NCBI RefSeq assembly: GCF_013404085.1
Contig: NZ_JABFHO010000001.1
Location: 3,919,501 to 3,983,500 of the forward strand
Source: Winogradskyella helgolandensis
GTDB lineage: Bacteria > Bacteroidota > Bacteroidia > Flavobacteriales > Flavobacteriaceae
Length of the DNA: 64,000 nt
Direction of reading: 5' to 3'
Position 1 is the first letter of the stretch; each line of letters starts with the position of its first letter. Of the stretch, positions 27,155 to 34,837 are shown piece by piece. The position numbers and the translations under genes were made by a program. The notes under the pieces are model-generated. The model was not told the origin of the DNA, made no database searches, and saw only the letters and a list, made by a program, of their open reading frames with translations.

Positions 27155-27682
27155 ATGGAATTAGAACTACTGGTAAAACAGTTTCAAGATAAAAATCATA
27201 CGGCTTTTGAAAAGCTATATGGCATGTACCACAAAAGTATACATGGAGTGGTTTACAATATCGTAAAAGACACGGCTATTGCCGATGAGTTGATGCAAGA
27301 TGTCTTTATAAAAGCCTGGCACAAAGCCGATACCTACTCGTCAAAAAAAGGACGTTTTTTTACGTGGATTTTAAATATAGCGCGCAATGCAGCTATAGAT
27401 AAAACACGTTCTAAAGCGTTTAAACAATCAAAACAAAACCTCAACACTGATTATTTCGTAGATATCATAGCCAGCCATGATAACTTAGACAACAGTACGG
27501 ATGCCATTGGTATTAAGAATTTTGTAACACAATTAGGCGAAAAATGTAAAGCCGTTATTGAGCTCCTTTATTTTAAAGGATTTACGCAAAAGGAAGCTTC
27601 GGAAGAATTACAAATGCCAATAGGTACTATTAAAACAAGAAACCGGAACTGTATTCAACAATTAAGAGATATGGTATTGTAA
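27155..27682 (+). CDS. ECF-type RNA polymerase sigma factor
   Basis: 175 residues with sigma region 2 (FEKLYGMYHKSIHGVVYNIV, then DELMQDVFIKAWHKADTY and FFTWILNIARNAAIDKTRS) and region 4 (CKAVIELLYFKGFTQKEASEELQMPIGTIKTR). No region 3, as expected for ECF factors. The anti-sigma gene follows with 1 bp between stop and start. Probably controls a stress response together with that gene. Target promoters were not determined. Confidence 0.93.
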   Translation: MELELLVKQFQDKNHTAFEKLYGMYHKSIHGVVYNIVKDTAIADELMQDVFIKAWHKADTYSSKKGRFFTWILNIARNAAIDKTRSKAFKQSKQNLNTDYFVDIIASHDNLDNSTDAIGIKNFVTQLGEKCKAVIELLYFKGFTQKEASEELQMPIGTIKTRNRNCIQQLRDMVL

Positions 27683-27683
27683 T

Positions 27684-28478
27684 ATGGATATTAAAGCATA
27701 CATAGAATCAGGTATTTTAGAGCTATACGTAGCTGGTAAACTTTCTGAAACAGAAAACGAAGAGATCTATCAACTCCTAAAACAGTACCCAGAGCTGTTA
27801 CAAGAAGTTATAGACATAGAAGGAGCTGTAGTTAAACTAACCGCAGCAGTATCACCAAGAGCAAAAGGTTTTGAGTCTATTGAGGCAAGACTAAAGGCTG
27901 ACGACACTAAGGTTGTAGAATTACAACCGAGAGCCACTAGCTGGATAAGCTACACAGGTTGGGCAGCCGCTATTTTATTAGCTGTAGGTTTATTTTGGAC
28001 ACAAAGTTTAAATACCGGTCTAGAACAAGAATTGCAAACTGCTGATATAGAAAACCAATATCTCGAAACACAAATAGAAGATGCCAAAACCGATTTGGTA
28101 GCTACTAAAAACCTATTGAATGTTATTAGAGATAAAGACATCATTGCAGTACCACTTGGTGGCCAAGGAAATTATGCGTCTAGCTTTGCCAAAGTGTATT
28201 GGAACAAAGCTGATAATACTATTTATTTAGATGCAGAAGGGCTCCCAGACGCACCCGAAGGAAAAGTATGGCAAGTATGGTCCTTAACCTTAAATCCCCT
28301 TACACCAACAAGTTTAGGAACTATAGACGACTTTAATACCGACGACAATAAAATCTTTACCATTGTCAACGTTAACGAAAGTCAGGCCTTTGGTATCACT
28401 TTAGAACCAGCAGGAGGAAGCACTTCTCCAACAATGGATCAATTATATACACTTGGTGTCGTAAATACTGAGTCTTAA
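27684..28478 (+). CDS. RskA-like anti-sigma factor
   Basis: 264 residues. The N-terminal ~90 residues are helical and likely bind the sigma factor. One membrane helix follows (GWAAAILLAVGLFWTQSL), then a coiled-coil segment (about 110-155) and a periplasmic RskA domain with ASSFAKVYWNKADNTIYLDAEGLP and EGKVWQVWSL. It would hold the ECF sigma factor at the membrane until released by a signal. Translationally linked to the sigma gene and ends before a clear terminator. Confidence 0.88.
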   Translation: MDIKAYIESGILELYVAGKLSETENEEIYQLLKQYPELLQEVIDIEGAVVKLTAAVSPRAKGFESIEARLKADDTKVVELQPRATSWISYTGWAAAILLAVGLFWTQSLNTGLEQELQTADIENQYLETQIEDAKTDLVATKNLLNVIRDKDIIAVPLGGQGNYASSFAKVYWNKADNTIYLDAEGLPDAPEGKVWQVWSLTLNPLTPTSLGTIDDFNTDDNKIFTIVNVNESQAFGITLEPAGGSTSPTMDQLYTLGVVNTES

Positions 28479-28498
28479 ATAAAAAACATCTTATTTTG

Positions 28499-28532
28499 AA
28501 AACCACCTTGTGACCACTTGGTGGTTTTTTTA
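28499..28532 (+). terminator. Terminator after the sigma/anti-sigma operon
   Basis: AAAACCACC (28499-28507) pairs with GGTGGTTTT (28520-28528) around a 12-base loop and is followed by a T-run. It lies 20 bp after the anti-sigma stop and also marks the boundary to the accessory region. Confidence 0.8.
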
Positions 28533-28614
28533 TGCGTTACATTCGTAACTTTACGTATAGACATTCGAATTGTTTTGGTTAGCTTTACGCTATAGAATAG
28601 CTATTAAATTATCT

Positions 28615-28670
28615 TATCCCGAAATAATTCGGGATATCGGTAATGGCAGTTATTATATAACGAGTTGCCT
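28615..28670 (+). repeat. Array-head element of cassette array 1
   Basis: A perfect hairpin with nine-base arms TATCCCGAA/TTCGGGATA at 28615-28636 is followed by TTATATAACGAGTTGCC ending in the first cassette boundary, GTTGCCT (28664-28670). The same layout (TATCCC...GGAT, then TTATATAACGAGTTGGC) stands before array 2 at 37228-37284. Only the R'-like arm resembles the attC-like repeats, so this could be an attI-like entry site or a different terminal attC. Confidence 0.5.
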
Positions 28671-28700
28671 ACAATATAAAAATCGAAACTAACAACAAAA

Positions 28701-29294
28701 ATGAAAGGAAAAACAATATTTATCATAATTAGTATTATAATACTTTTATTGATTGGTTGTTTTTATGCTTATATCAATGCACTTGGTTCAATGTGGGTAC
28801 TCAATAAGCCAGACGAAAGTCCTTATTTCGTAACTACTAAATCAATAATTATTAAAAATATACCATTGCCAAAAGGAACGAAAATCACATATAAAAAACG
28901 GTATTTCTGGGAAAAACACAAGCAAAATAAATTACTAAATGAAGAGAATGTTACTGATATTTCTTTTATGGAAGGAATTACAATAGATTGGGGAGGAGTA
29001 CCGATAACTTCTATTCATAAATTTTTTAATTCAGAAATGAAAGGGTTTTCTGTTTATGCCGATTTCGATAAGTTGAATAAAAATAATAAAACACAATTCT
29101 CTAATCTATGGTTCAGTTGTAATAATAATTTAGGAATAACTGTAGAAAACACAAATGATTGGTCTTTTAACAAAAAAAATATTTTGGATATCGAATCTTG
29201 TGGTGTAAATAACCAAAGGTATTTTAAGGAAGATAAAAATCAACAAAGGTTTTTAGATGAATTATATAGTCAACTAATGAAAATAAAAGATTAA
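28701..29294 (+). CDS. Cassette 1 gene: membrane-anchored protein of unknown function
   Basis: 197 residues, not recognised. One N-terminal membrane helix (TIFIIISIIILLLIGCFYAY) is followed by a polar outside domain with a GITIDWGGVPITS segment and two later Cys. Sits alone between GTTGCCT (28664) and its reverse complement AGGCAAC (29310), so it is the sole cargo of the first cassette. AT-rich, as expected for cassette cargo. No function is suggested by sequence. Confidence 0.65.
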   Translation: MKGKTIFIIISIIILLLIGCFYAYINALGSMWVLNKPDESPYFVTTKSIIIKNIPLPKGTKITYKKRYFWEKHKQNKLLNEENVTDISFMEGITIDWGGVPITSIHKFFNSEMKGFSVYADFDKLNKNNKTQFSNLWFSCNNNLGITVENTNDWSFNKKNILDIESCGVNNQRYFKEDKNQQRFLDELYSQLMKIKD

Positions 29295-29309
29295 TAAAAA
29301 AATACTGAC

Positions 29310-29439
29310 AGGCAACAATGTGTATAATTCATTGCTAGTTAAAGCCTACTTACGAAAGTCCTCGCAGACTTTTATCTATGATTTATTTGCTAACTTTAGT
29401 GCTTAAACACGCCATTAATATTATACAACAACGTTCTAC
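29310..29439 (+). repeat. attC-like site a
   Basis: 130 bp from R''-like AGGCAAC to R'-like GTTCTAC. The left arm AACAATGTGTATAAT pairs with ATTATACAACAACGTT on the right with one extra base. The central hairpin has arms AAAGTC/GACTTT. Close copy of sites d and g. It separates cassette 1 from cassette 2. Confidence 0.75.
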
Positions 29440-29445
29440 ACAATT

Positions 29446-30447
29446 ATGAAAAACAGAATCTTATTATACATTTTAGTTTCAATTTCTATATTTAGTTGTA
29501 AAAAAGATATAGCTGAATTTAAACCTACCAATCCTTTTGAAAATACTCTAGTTATAGAAAAACAATTCTTTGATTTAGATACGCTAACCAACCAGGTAAT
29601 CACGGGAGAAAAAGGGACAAAAATATACTTCAATCGAGAAGATTTTGACATTAACGAAAATGATAAAGTAACTTTAGAATTAAAAGAATATTACAATCGA
29701 TTAGAGCTGATTTCCGATAATTTAAATACAATTACCAACAAAAATGAACTGTTAGAATCCAACGGTGTGATATATCTCAACTTAAAAGTAGGAGATAAAA
29801 AAATCAATTTAAAAAATGATAAAAAATTAAAAATCGAATTTGCACAAAAATTCAGAAAAGGAGACAGAATTTATAACGGTGTTATGGATTCATTAAATCA
29901 AATTACTTGGATTGATGATAAAGAGACACATATATCATTTCCTGTATTTGATTCTGTATCAACAAGACAATTTGGTGGAGTGGAGACTTATATGAATAAA
30001 ATAATATCAATCGATTCTTTAGATTATTATTCTCAGTTAAATATTGATATGTTATCGGATGAAACAACTGAACTTTATGTTATAAACTGGTGGGACTACC
30101 CATCTATTTTGATTAATGATTTAGGTTGGATAAATGTTGACAAAATTATAGAACCTGATGCAATTATCTCTTACGAACTAAACTTGAACCAAACAGAATT
30201 AGATAATGTCTCCACATTTTTGATTTATAAAGATTTAAACTCTTTTATCTCGGATTTTCGACAACCGAATAATTTAAAATTTACAGAAATACCAATTAAG
30301 AATAAAACATCTTTAGTCGTAATAGCTAAAAAAAGAACAGATATTTATGCAAACAGAATACTGTTGAATAAAAACACAATCGGCAACCTTGTAATCGAAC
30401 TAAAAAAAACTGATTCTACTGAATTAGAAAGATTATTAAAAAAATAA
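29446..30447 (+). CDS. Cassette 2 gene: lipoprotein with ZU5-like region, unknown function
   Basis: 333 residues. Lipobox in SIFSCKK (Cys18). The first half has ITGEKGTKIYFNREDFD followed by KVTLELKEYYNRLELISDNL, a beta-rich arrangement resembling ZU5-like domains of Bacteroidota surface proteins. The rest was not recognised. The ATG lies only 6 bp after the site a boundary, so the cassette has almost no leader. It is flanked by GTTCTACAC and GTATACAAC, seven of nine complementary. Confidence 0.65.
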   Translation: MKNRILLYILVSISIFSCKKDIAEFKPTNPFENTLVIEKQFFDLDTLTNQVITGEKGTKIYFNREDFDINENDKVTLELKEYYNRLELISDNLNTITNKNELLESNGVIYLNLKVGDKKINLKNDKKLKIEFAQKFRKGDRIYNGVMDSLNQITWIDDKETHISFPVFDSVSTRQFGGVETYMNKIISIDSLDYYSQLNIDMLSDETTELYVINWWDYPSILINDLGWINVDKIIEPDAIISYELNLNQTELDNVSTFLIYKDLNSFISDFRQPNNLKFTEIPIKNKTSLVVIAKKRTDIYANRILLNKNTIGNLVIELKKTDSTELERLLKK

Positions 30448-30451
30448 CGGT

Positions 30452-30584
30452 ATACAACACCGTATCAAATTAATTGCAAGTAAAAGCCACTTTCGAAAGT
30501 CCTCGCTGACTTTCTTGGTCAGTAATTATTTGCTAAATTAGTAGCTTATACACGTAACTAATCCTATAGACACACAAATTGGCA
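30452..30584 (+). repeat. attC-like site b
   Basis: 133 bp from ATACAAC to ATTGGCA. The central hairpin is GAAAGTC/GACTTTC. The right boundary has A in place of the G of GTT, which may make it inactive. Its sequence is more divergent than a, d and g but keeps the ATTTGCTAA block. Confidence 0.6.
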
Positions 30585-30611
30585 TTGACGAACAAACTAA
30601 AAAATAAAAAT

Positions 30612-30809
30612 ATGAACACAAAAATCAATTGGATTGTAGAAGGTTTAATCTTTGGGGTAATTATGCTAATATTCTCAAGCATTCTTGATTTAATCACTAA
30701 TGACTTCACATTTGACCGTTTTTGGGTAAAAGTCTTAATTTGGTTAGCTGGTGGTTTAGTATATGGGTTATTGATGAAATTATTAAGAGATAGAAAAGCA
30801 TCCAAGTAA
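30612..30809 (+). CDS. Cassette gene: small two-helix membrane protein
   Basis: 65 residues from the ATG at 30612. Two membrane helices (GLIFGVIMLIFSSILDLI and FWVKVLIWLAGGLVYGLLM) with a short basic tail. No family recognised. Its leader from the cassette boundary to the ATG (ACTAAAAAATAAAAA) is nearly identical to that of the other small membrane cassette gene at 34415. That suggests a shared origin of the leader or translation signal. Confidence 0.6.
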   Translation: MNTKINWIVEGLIFGVIMLIFSSILDLITNDFTFDRFWVKVLIWLAGGLVYGLLMKLLRDRKASK

Positions 30810-30908
30810 ATAAAGTTTCACTCACAGAATTAAGTTCAATACTATTAATAACACTGTACGCATAAGTAACTACAGACCGAATTTACTCAAACGCTAGAAA
30901 AGATAAAT

Positions 30909-31838
30909 ATGATAAATAACAGGTTAATCATTGCATTTCTTTTGATTTCAAATTTAGTCTTAACGCAAAATGAAAATGATATTAGACAATTCGATAAAAC
31001 ACTAAATCAATTTCTTAATGTAAGAGATTTTTGTATTTCAAAAAATGGGGATGAAGTGTTTTTTACTGTTCAAAGCCCTAATCAGGACATTTCTCAATTG
31101 GCTAGCATGAAAAAAGAACATAATGCATGGTCAGAACCAGAACTATTGTCCTTCTGTGATTCAAACCTGTATTTAGAACCATTTTTATCAGCTGATGGAA
31201 ATCGCTTATTCTTTGCTTCAGACAGACCTTTAAATGATTCTATTAACGTTAAGAAAAACTTTGATATTTGGTATGTTGAAAGATATAATAACCACAGTGA
31301 ATGGTCAACCCCAAAAAACATAGGAACACCAATAAATTCTGACTTAAACGAGTTTTATCCTACGCTTAGTGAAAACAATAATTTATACTTCACATTGGAG
31401 TCTCCCAATGGATTTGGAAAAGATGATATTTATTTTAGTAAATGGGAGAATGATAAATATTCAAATCCTATTTTATTAGATGAAAACATAAATAGCGACG
31501 GTTATGAGTTTAATGCTTTTATATCGAAGAAAGAAGATTTTATATTATTTTCAAAATACAATGAGGCTGATGGACAAGGAAGTGGTGATCTCTATATCTC
31601 GAAAAAAGATGTCAACGGAAAATGGAAAAAGGCAACTAACTTAGGCATTCCTATCAATACAAATAAAATGGAATATTGTCCTTTCTATGATGAAAAAAAC
31701 CAAATATTGTACTTTACAAGTAAGAGAAGTAATATTAACTCAAGAAATTTTAAAAACATGTCCGATTTTAAAAAGCATATTAAAGAAAGTAATAATGGCT
31801 TGAGTAAAATTTATATGGTGCCATTAAAAATTAAATAG
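30909..31838 (+). CDS. PD40/TolB-like beta-propeller protein
   Basis: 309 residues with a signal peptide (ends near LTQ). Repeated propeller motifs of the PD40/WD40-like type occur: LEPFLSADGNRLFFASDRP, EFYPTLSENNNLYFTLES, DDIYFSKW and CPFYDEKNQILYFTSKRS. Such repeats form beta-propellers in periplasmic or surface proteins of Bacteroidota, often near OmpA-like domains, which are absent here. It may share a large cassette with its neighbours or lie in a cassette whose boundary site has decayed. Confidence 0.78.
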   Translation: MINNRLIIAFLLISNLVLTQNENDIRQFDKTLNQFLNVRDFCISKNGDEVFFTVQSPNQDISQLASMKKEHNAWSEPELLSFCDSNLYLEPFLSADGNRLFFASDRPLNDSINVKKNFDIWYVERYNNHSEWSTPKNIGTPINSDLNEFYPTLSENNNLYFTLESPNGFGKDDIYFSKWENDKYSNPILLDENINSDGYEFNAFISKKEDFILFSKYNEADGQGSGDLYISKKDVNGKWKKATNLGIPINTNKMEYCPFYDEKNQILYFTSKRSNINSRNFKNMSDFKKHIKESNNGLSKIYMVPLKIK

Positions 31839-31940
31839 AAACTGTTGCCAAATTAACAAAACCTGATAATAGACCTATTTCCATATTAAAATTAAACCAT
31901 TTAGAAAAAAAGGTGTCCAACAAACAAAATCTTTATTAAA

Positions 31941-34244
31941 ATGAAATACGTTTTTCTAATAATCATTTGTTTTGGCTCACAACTTTTTGCTCAAGAAAGC
32001 AACGACTACTTAACGGCAACAATAATTGGCTCTGGCTCACCTAAATTTAATACAGAACGTTCAGGACCTTCTGTGCTAATAGCTTACAAAAACACTCTAA
32101 TTTTGGTAGATATGGGAAATGGGACACAAGCCAATTTAAACAAAAACAACACTAAAATTAAAGACATTGACGGTTTCCTTTTTACACATCATCATTTAGA
32201 CCACAATGAAGAGTTTATCCCTATTTTTATTCAATCACTGCTCGGAGGAAACAGCATAATTATTGCTGGGCCAAAACCTACAACAACAATGGTAAATAAT
32301 AGTCTTAGTATATATGAAGAAGATATTAGCTATAGACTCTCAAAATCAGGAAGAAGTTTAAACGATGTTAAACCAAACTTCACCGCCATAAACTTAACAG
32401 GCAATACCCCTTTCTATATTGGAGATATAAAAATTAATTATGCACCTGTAAAACATACTATAGAAACGTATGCCTATCGTTTTGATGCAGGTGGTGAATC
32501 TATTGTGATTTCTGGAGATTTAACCTACTCAGAATCATTACCTGTCCTGGCTAACAATGCCGATTATTTAATAATGGACTCTGGTGGTGCTATTGAATTA
32601 GGAAAAAAAATAAAACCAACAAGAAACAACACCAATAGAAATAACTCTAAAACTAAAGAAAAAGCACATGTTAATTTAGCAGAAAGTTCTCAAATGGCAA
32701 AAGAAGCTAATGTTAAAAATTTAGTATTAACACATTTCAACTTTACAACTATTGATAAAGAAGCAACAACTGCCGAAATACGTAAAAATTATCCAGGCAC
32801 AATTATATATGGAGAAGACTTAATGGCTTTGCCACTTAATCAAAACAGTGTTACAATCAAGGATTCAACTTTGAAGTATAGCTACCCTATTGTTGACACA
32901 GGAGTTCAAACTTTTTATTCTGACACAAAAGAAATTTCTAAACCATCTGTAGGAGACTCTTTCTACGGACAAGATGCCAACTACTATGGTAATCAGCCGT
33001 CATATACCAATAATGAAAATGGTACTGTAACGGACAATGTTACGGGTTTAATGTGGGAACAGGATATGGGAACAAAAATGACTCTCGAAGAAGCCATTCA
33101 AAAAGCAAAAGACTCTAAATTGGGTGGTTATTCTGACTGGAGAATACCCACAATTAAAGAACTTTATTCGCTAATTCAGTTCACTGGAAAAGTAAAAGGA
33201 GCTACAGCTATAAAACTATTTATTGATACCAATTATTTTTATCAACCTTTAGGGAATAGTAAAAATGGAGAACGAGAAATCGATGCACAAACTTGGTCTT
33301 CAACCGTATATGTAGGAAAAACAATGAGAAGTGATGCCACCATATTCGGAGTTAATTTTGTTGACGGAAGGATAAAAGGGTATCCAAAACACAAACCCAA
33401 ATCTGGTACTGACAACAAAATGTATTTCCGTTTAGTCCGTGGAAATACAGCCTATGGAAAAAATAATTTTATAGATAATGGAGATGGTACAGTAAGTGAT
33501 TACGCAACTGGTTTAATGTGGCAAAAAATGGATGATGGTATCGGCAAAGATTGGGAAGAAGCCCTAAATTATGCCGAAAACAATAAACTAGCAGAGCATT
33601 CAGATTGGCGTTTGCCCAATGCAAAAGAACTACAAAGTATTGTGGATTATACACGTTCTCCACAAACAACCAATTCACCTGCAATTAACCCCATTTTTGA
33701 GTCTACTGAAATCAAAGATCCTAAGGGAAATCTTGGACAATATCCATTTTACTGGACAAGTACAACACATTTAGATGGAAAAAACCCATACGCAAGTGCC
33801 GTTTACATCGCTTTTGGTGAAGCACAAGGCGAAATGAATGGTAGATTAATGGATGTTCATGGTGCCGGAGCTCAAAGAAGCGATCCAAAAAGTGGGAACA
33901 AAAAAGATTATCCTCAATATTTTGGACCACAAGGTGATGTTAGATATGTTTATAATTATGTAAGATGTGTTAGAAATATCAACAACGCAGAACATACTGA
34001 GACGACACAACAATCAGTTCCTAAGATTGAAAAGACACAGGAAAATCGACAAAAAAACAACAATCAAAGTTTAAAAAATACAGCGCCTTCTTTTGAAAAA
34101 ATGCTGACAAATATGGATACCAACAATGATGGAAAAATTTCTAAATCAGAAGCAAAAGGTAAATTGAAAGATAACTTTGATAAACGAGATAAAAACAAAG
34201 ACGGTTATATTACAAAAGATGAATTAACAAGAAGAAAACGATAA
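31941..34244 (+). CDS. Secreted MBL-fold protein fused to two DUF1566 domains and EF-hands
   Basis: 767 residues. Signal peptide (ends FAQ), then a metallo-beta-lactamase fold of the RNase Z/arylsulfatase type: HHHLDH (His83-His88), a later GDLTYSE (Asp) and LTHFN (His). Two DUF1566 (Lcl-like) domains follow, marked by TVTDNVTGLMWEQ...DWRIPTIKEL (about 360-500) and TVSDYATGLMWQK...DWRLPNAKEL (about 515-690). The C-terminus has two EF-hands (DTNNDGKIS and DKNKDGYIT). Probably a surface or secreted Ca-binding hydrolase. The combination is unusual; the substrate is unknown. Confidence 0.85.
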   Translation: MKYVFLIIICFGSQLFAQESNDYLTATIIGSGSPKFNTERSGPSVLIAYKNTLILVDMGNGTQANLNKNNTKIKDIDGFLFTHHHLDHNEEFIPIFIQSLLGGNSIIIAGPKPTTTMVNNSLSIYEEDISYRLSKSGRSLNDVKPNFTAINLTGNTPFYIGDIKINYAPVKHTIETYAYRFDAGGESIVISGDLTYSESLPVLANNADYLIMDSGGAIELGKKIKPTRNNTNRNNSKTKEKAHVNLAESSQMAKEANVKNLVLTHFNFTTIDKEATTAEIRKNYPGTIIYGEDLMALPLNQNSVTIKDSTLKYSYPIVDTGVQTFYSDTKEISKPSVGDSFYGQDANYYGNQPSYTNNENGTVTDNVTGLMWEQDMGTKMTLEEAIQKAKDSKLGGYSDWRIPTIKELYSLIQFTGKVKGATAIKLFIDTNYFYQPLGNSKNGEREIDAQTWSSTVYVGKTMRSDATIFGVNFVDGRIKGYPKHKPKSGTDNKMYFRLVRGNTAYGKNNFIDNGDGTVSDYATGLMWQKMDDGIGKDWEEALNYAENNKLAEHSDWRLPNAKELQSIVDYTRSPQTTNSPAINPIFESTEIKDPKGNLGQYPFYWTSTTHLDGKNPYASAVYIAFGEAQGEMNGRLMDVHGAGAQRSDPKSGNKKDYPQYFGPQGDVRYVYNYVRCVRNINNAEHTETTQQSVPKIEKTQENRQKNNNQSLKNTAPSFEKMLTNMDTNNDGKISKSEAKGKLKDNFDKRDKNKDGYITKDELTRRKR

Positions 34245-34251
34245 AAAATGA

Positions 34252-34383
34252 TTTCAACACCGCATATAATTTAGTGCTAGTGCTAACCTACTCTCAAAAA
34301 ATCCTTCCGTTTTTTATATTCGGTTTTTATTTACTAAATTAGTTACTTATACACGCAACTAATTATATACAAACAAGTTGATA
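34252..34383 (+). repeat. attC-like site c
   Basis: 132 bp from TTTCAAC to GTTGATA. Outer arms CAACACCGCATATAATT and AATTATATACAAACAAGTTG are imperfect complements. The central hairpin pairs AAAAAA with TTTTTT. It starts 7 bp after the MBL-fusion gene stop. Confidence 0.65.
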
Positions 34384-34414
34384 CGTATTGACTAACACAC
34401 TAAAAAATAAAAAC

Positions 34415-34591
34415 ATGAAACATGTATTTGGATTTGGAATATCAATCTTATTTGTATTAGGCGGAATATACCTAGTTAATACTAAAGATACCTTTTTAGC
34501 AAAAACAGTAGGAATTGCCTGTATTGTATTTTTTGGAGGTATTATGATTTGGGCAATTTTCAAAAAAATAAATCAGAATAAACTAAAATAG
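34415..34591 (+). CDS. Last cassette gene of array 1: small membrane protein
   Basis: 58 residues from the ATG at 34415, two hydrophobic helices (FGFGISILFVLGGIYLV and VGIACIVFFGGIMIWAIF) and a basic tail. Not recognised. It follows site c and shares its leader with the gene at 30612. No R''-like end matching GTTGATA is seen downstream, so the cassette end is decayed or cut off. Confidence 0.55.
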   Translation: MKHVFGFGISILFVLGGIYLVNTKDTFLAKTVGIACIVFFGGIMIWAIFKKINQNKLK

Positions 34592-34777
34592 AAGATATAG
34601 ATCACTTAGTATATTTTAGCTCGAGTACAAATTTTCATGTAATGAAATAATTAAAAACTGAATTAGATACCCAATCCAATAGCTTGATGAATTGCTGACG
34701 CCATCGGAATTGAAAAATCTTAAGGAACAAAACTATAATCATAGGAACCTCAACATTATTTACTAAAAATAGAGCAC
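34592..34777. other. Gene-free stretch at the end of array 1
   Basis: No open reading frame or repeat was identified. It separates array 1 from the oppositely oriented S46 peptidase and may contain the decayed end of the last cassette. Confidence 0.4.
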
Positions 34778-34811
34778 AAAAAAAGCGACCTGAATTTCAG
34801 GTCGCTTTTTG
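34778..34811. terminator. Terminator of the S46 peptidase gene
   Basis: AAGCGACCTGA pairs with TCAGGTCGCTT around a three-base loop, with A-run and T-run flanks giving bidirectional activity. It lies 27 bp past the stop of the minus-strand peptidase gene. Confidence 0.85.
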
Positions 34812-34837
34812 TTCGTATGAGGTATTGCTAATGTTTA

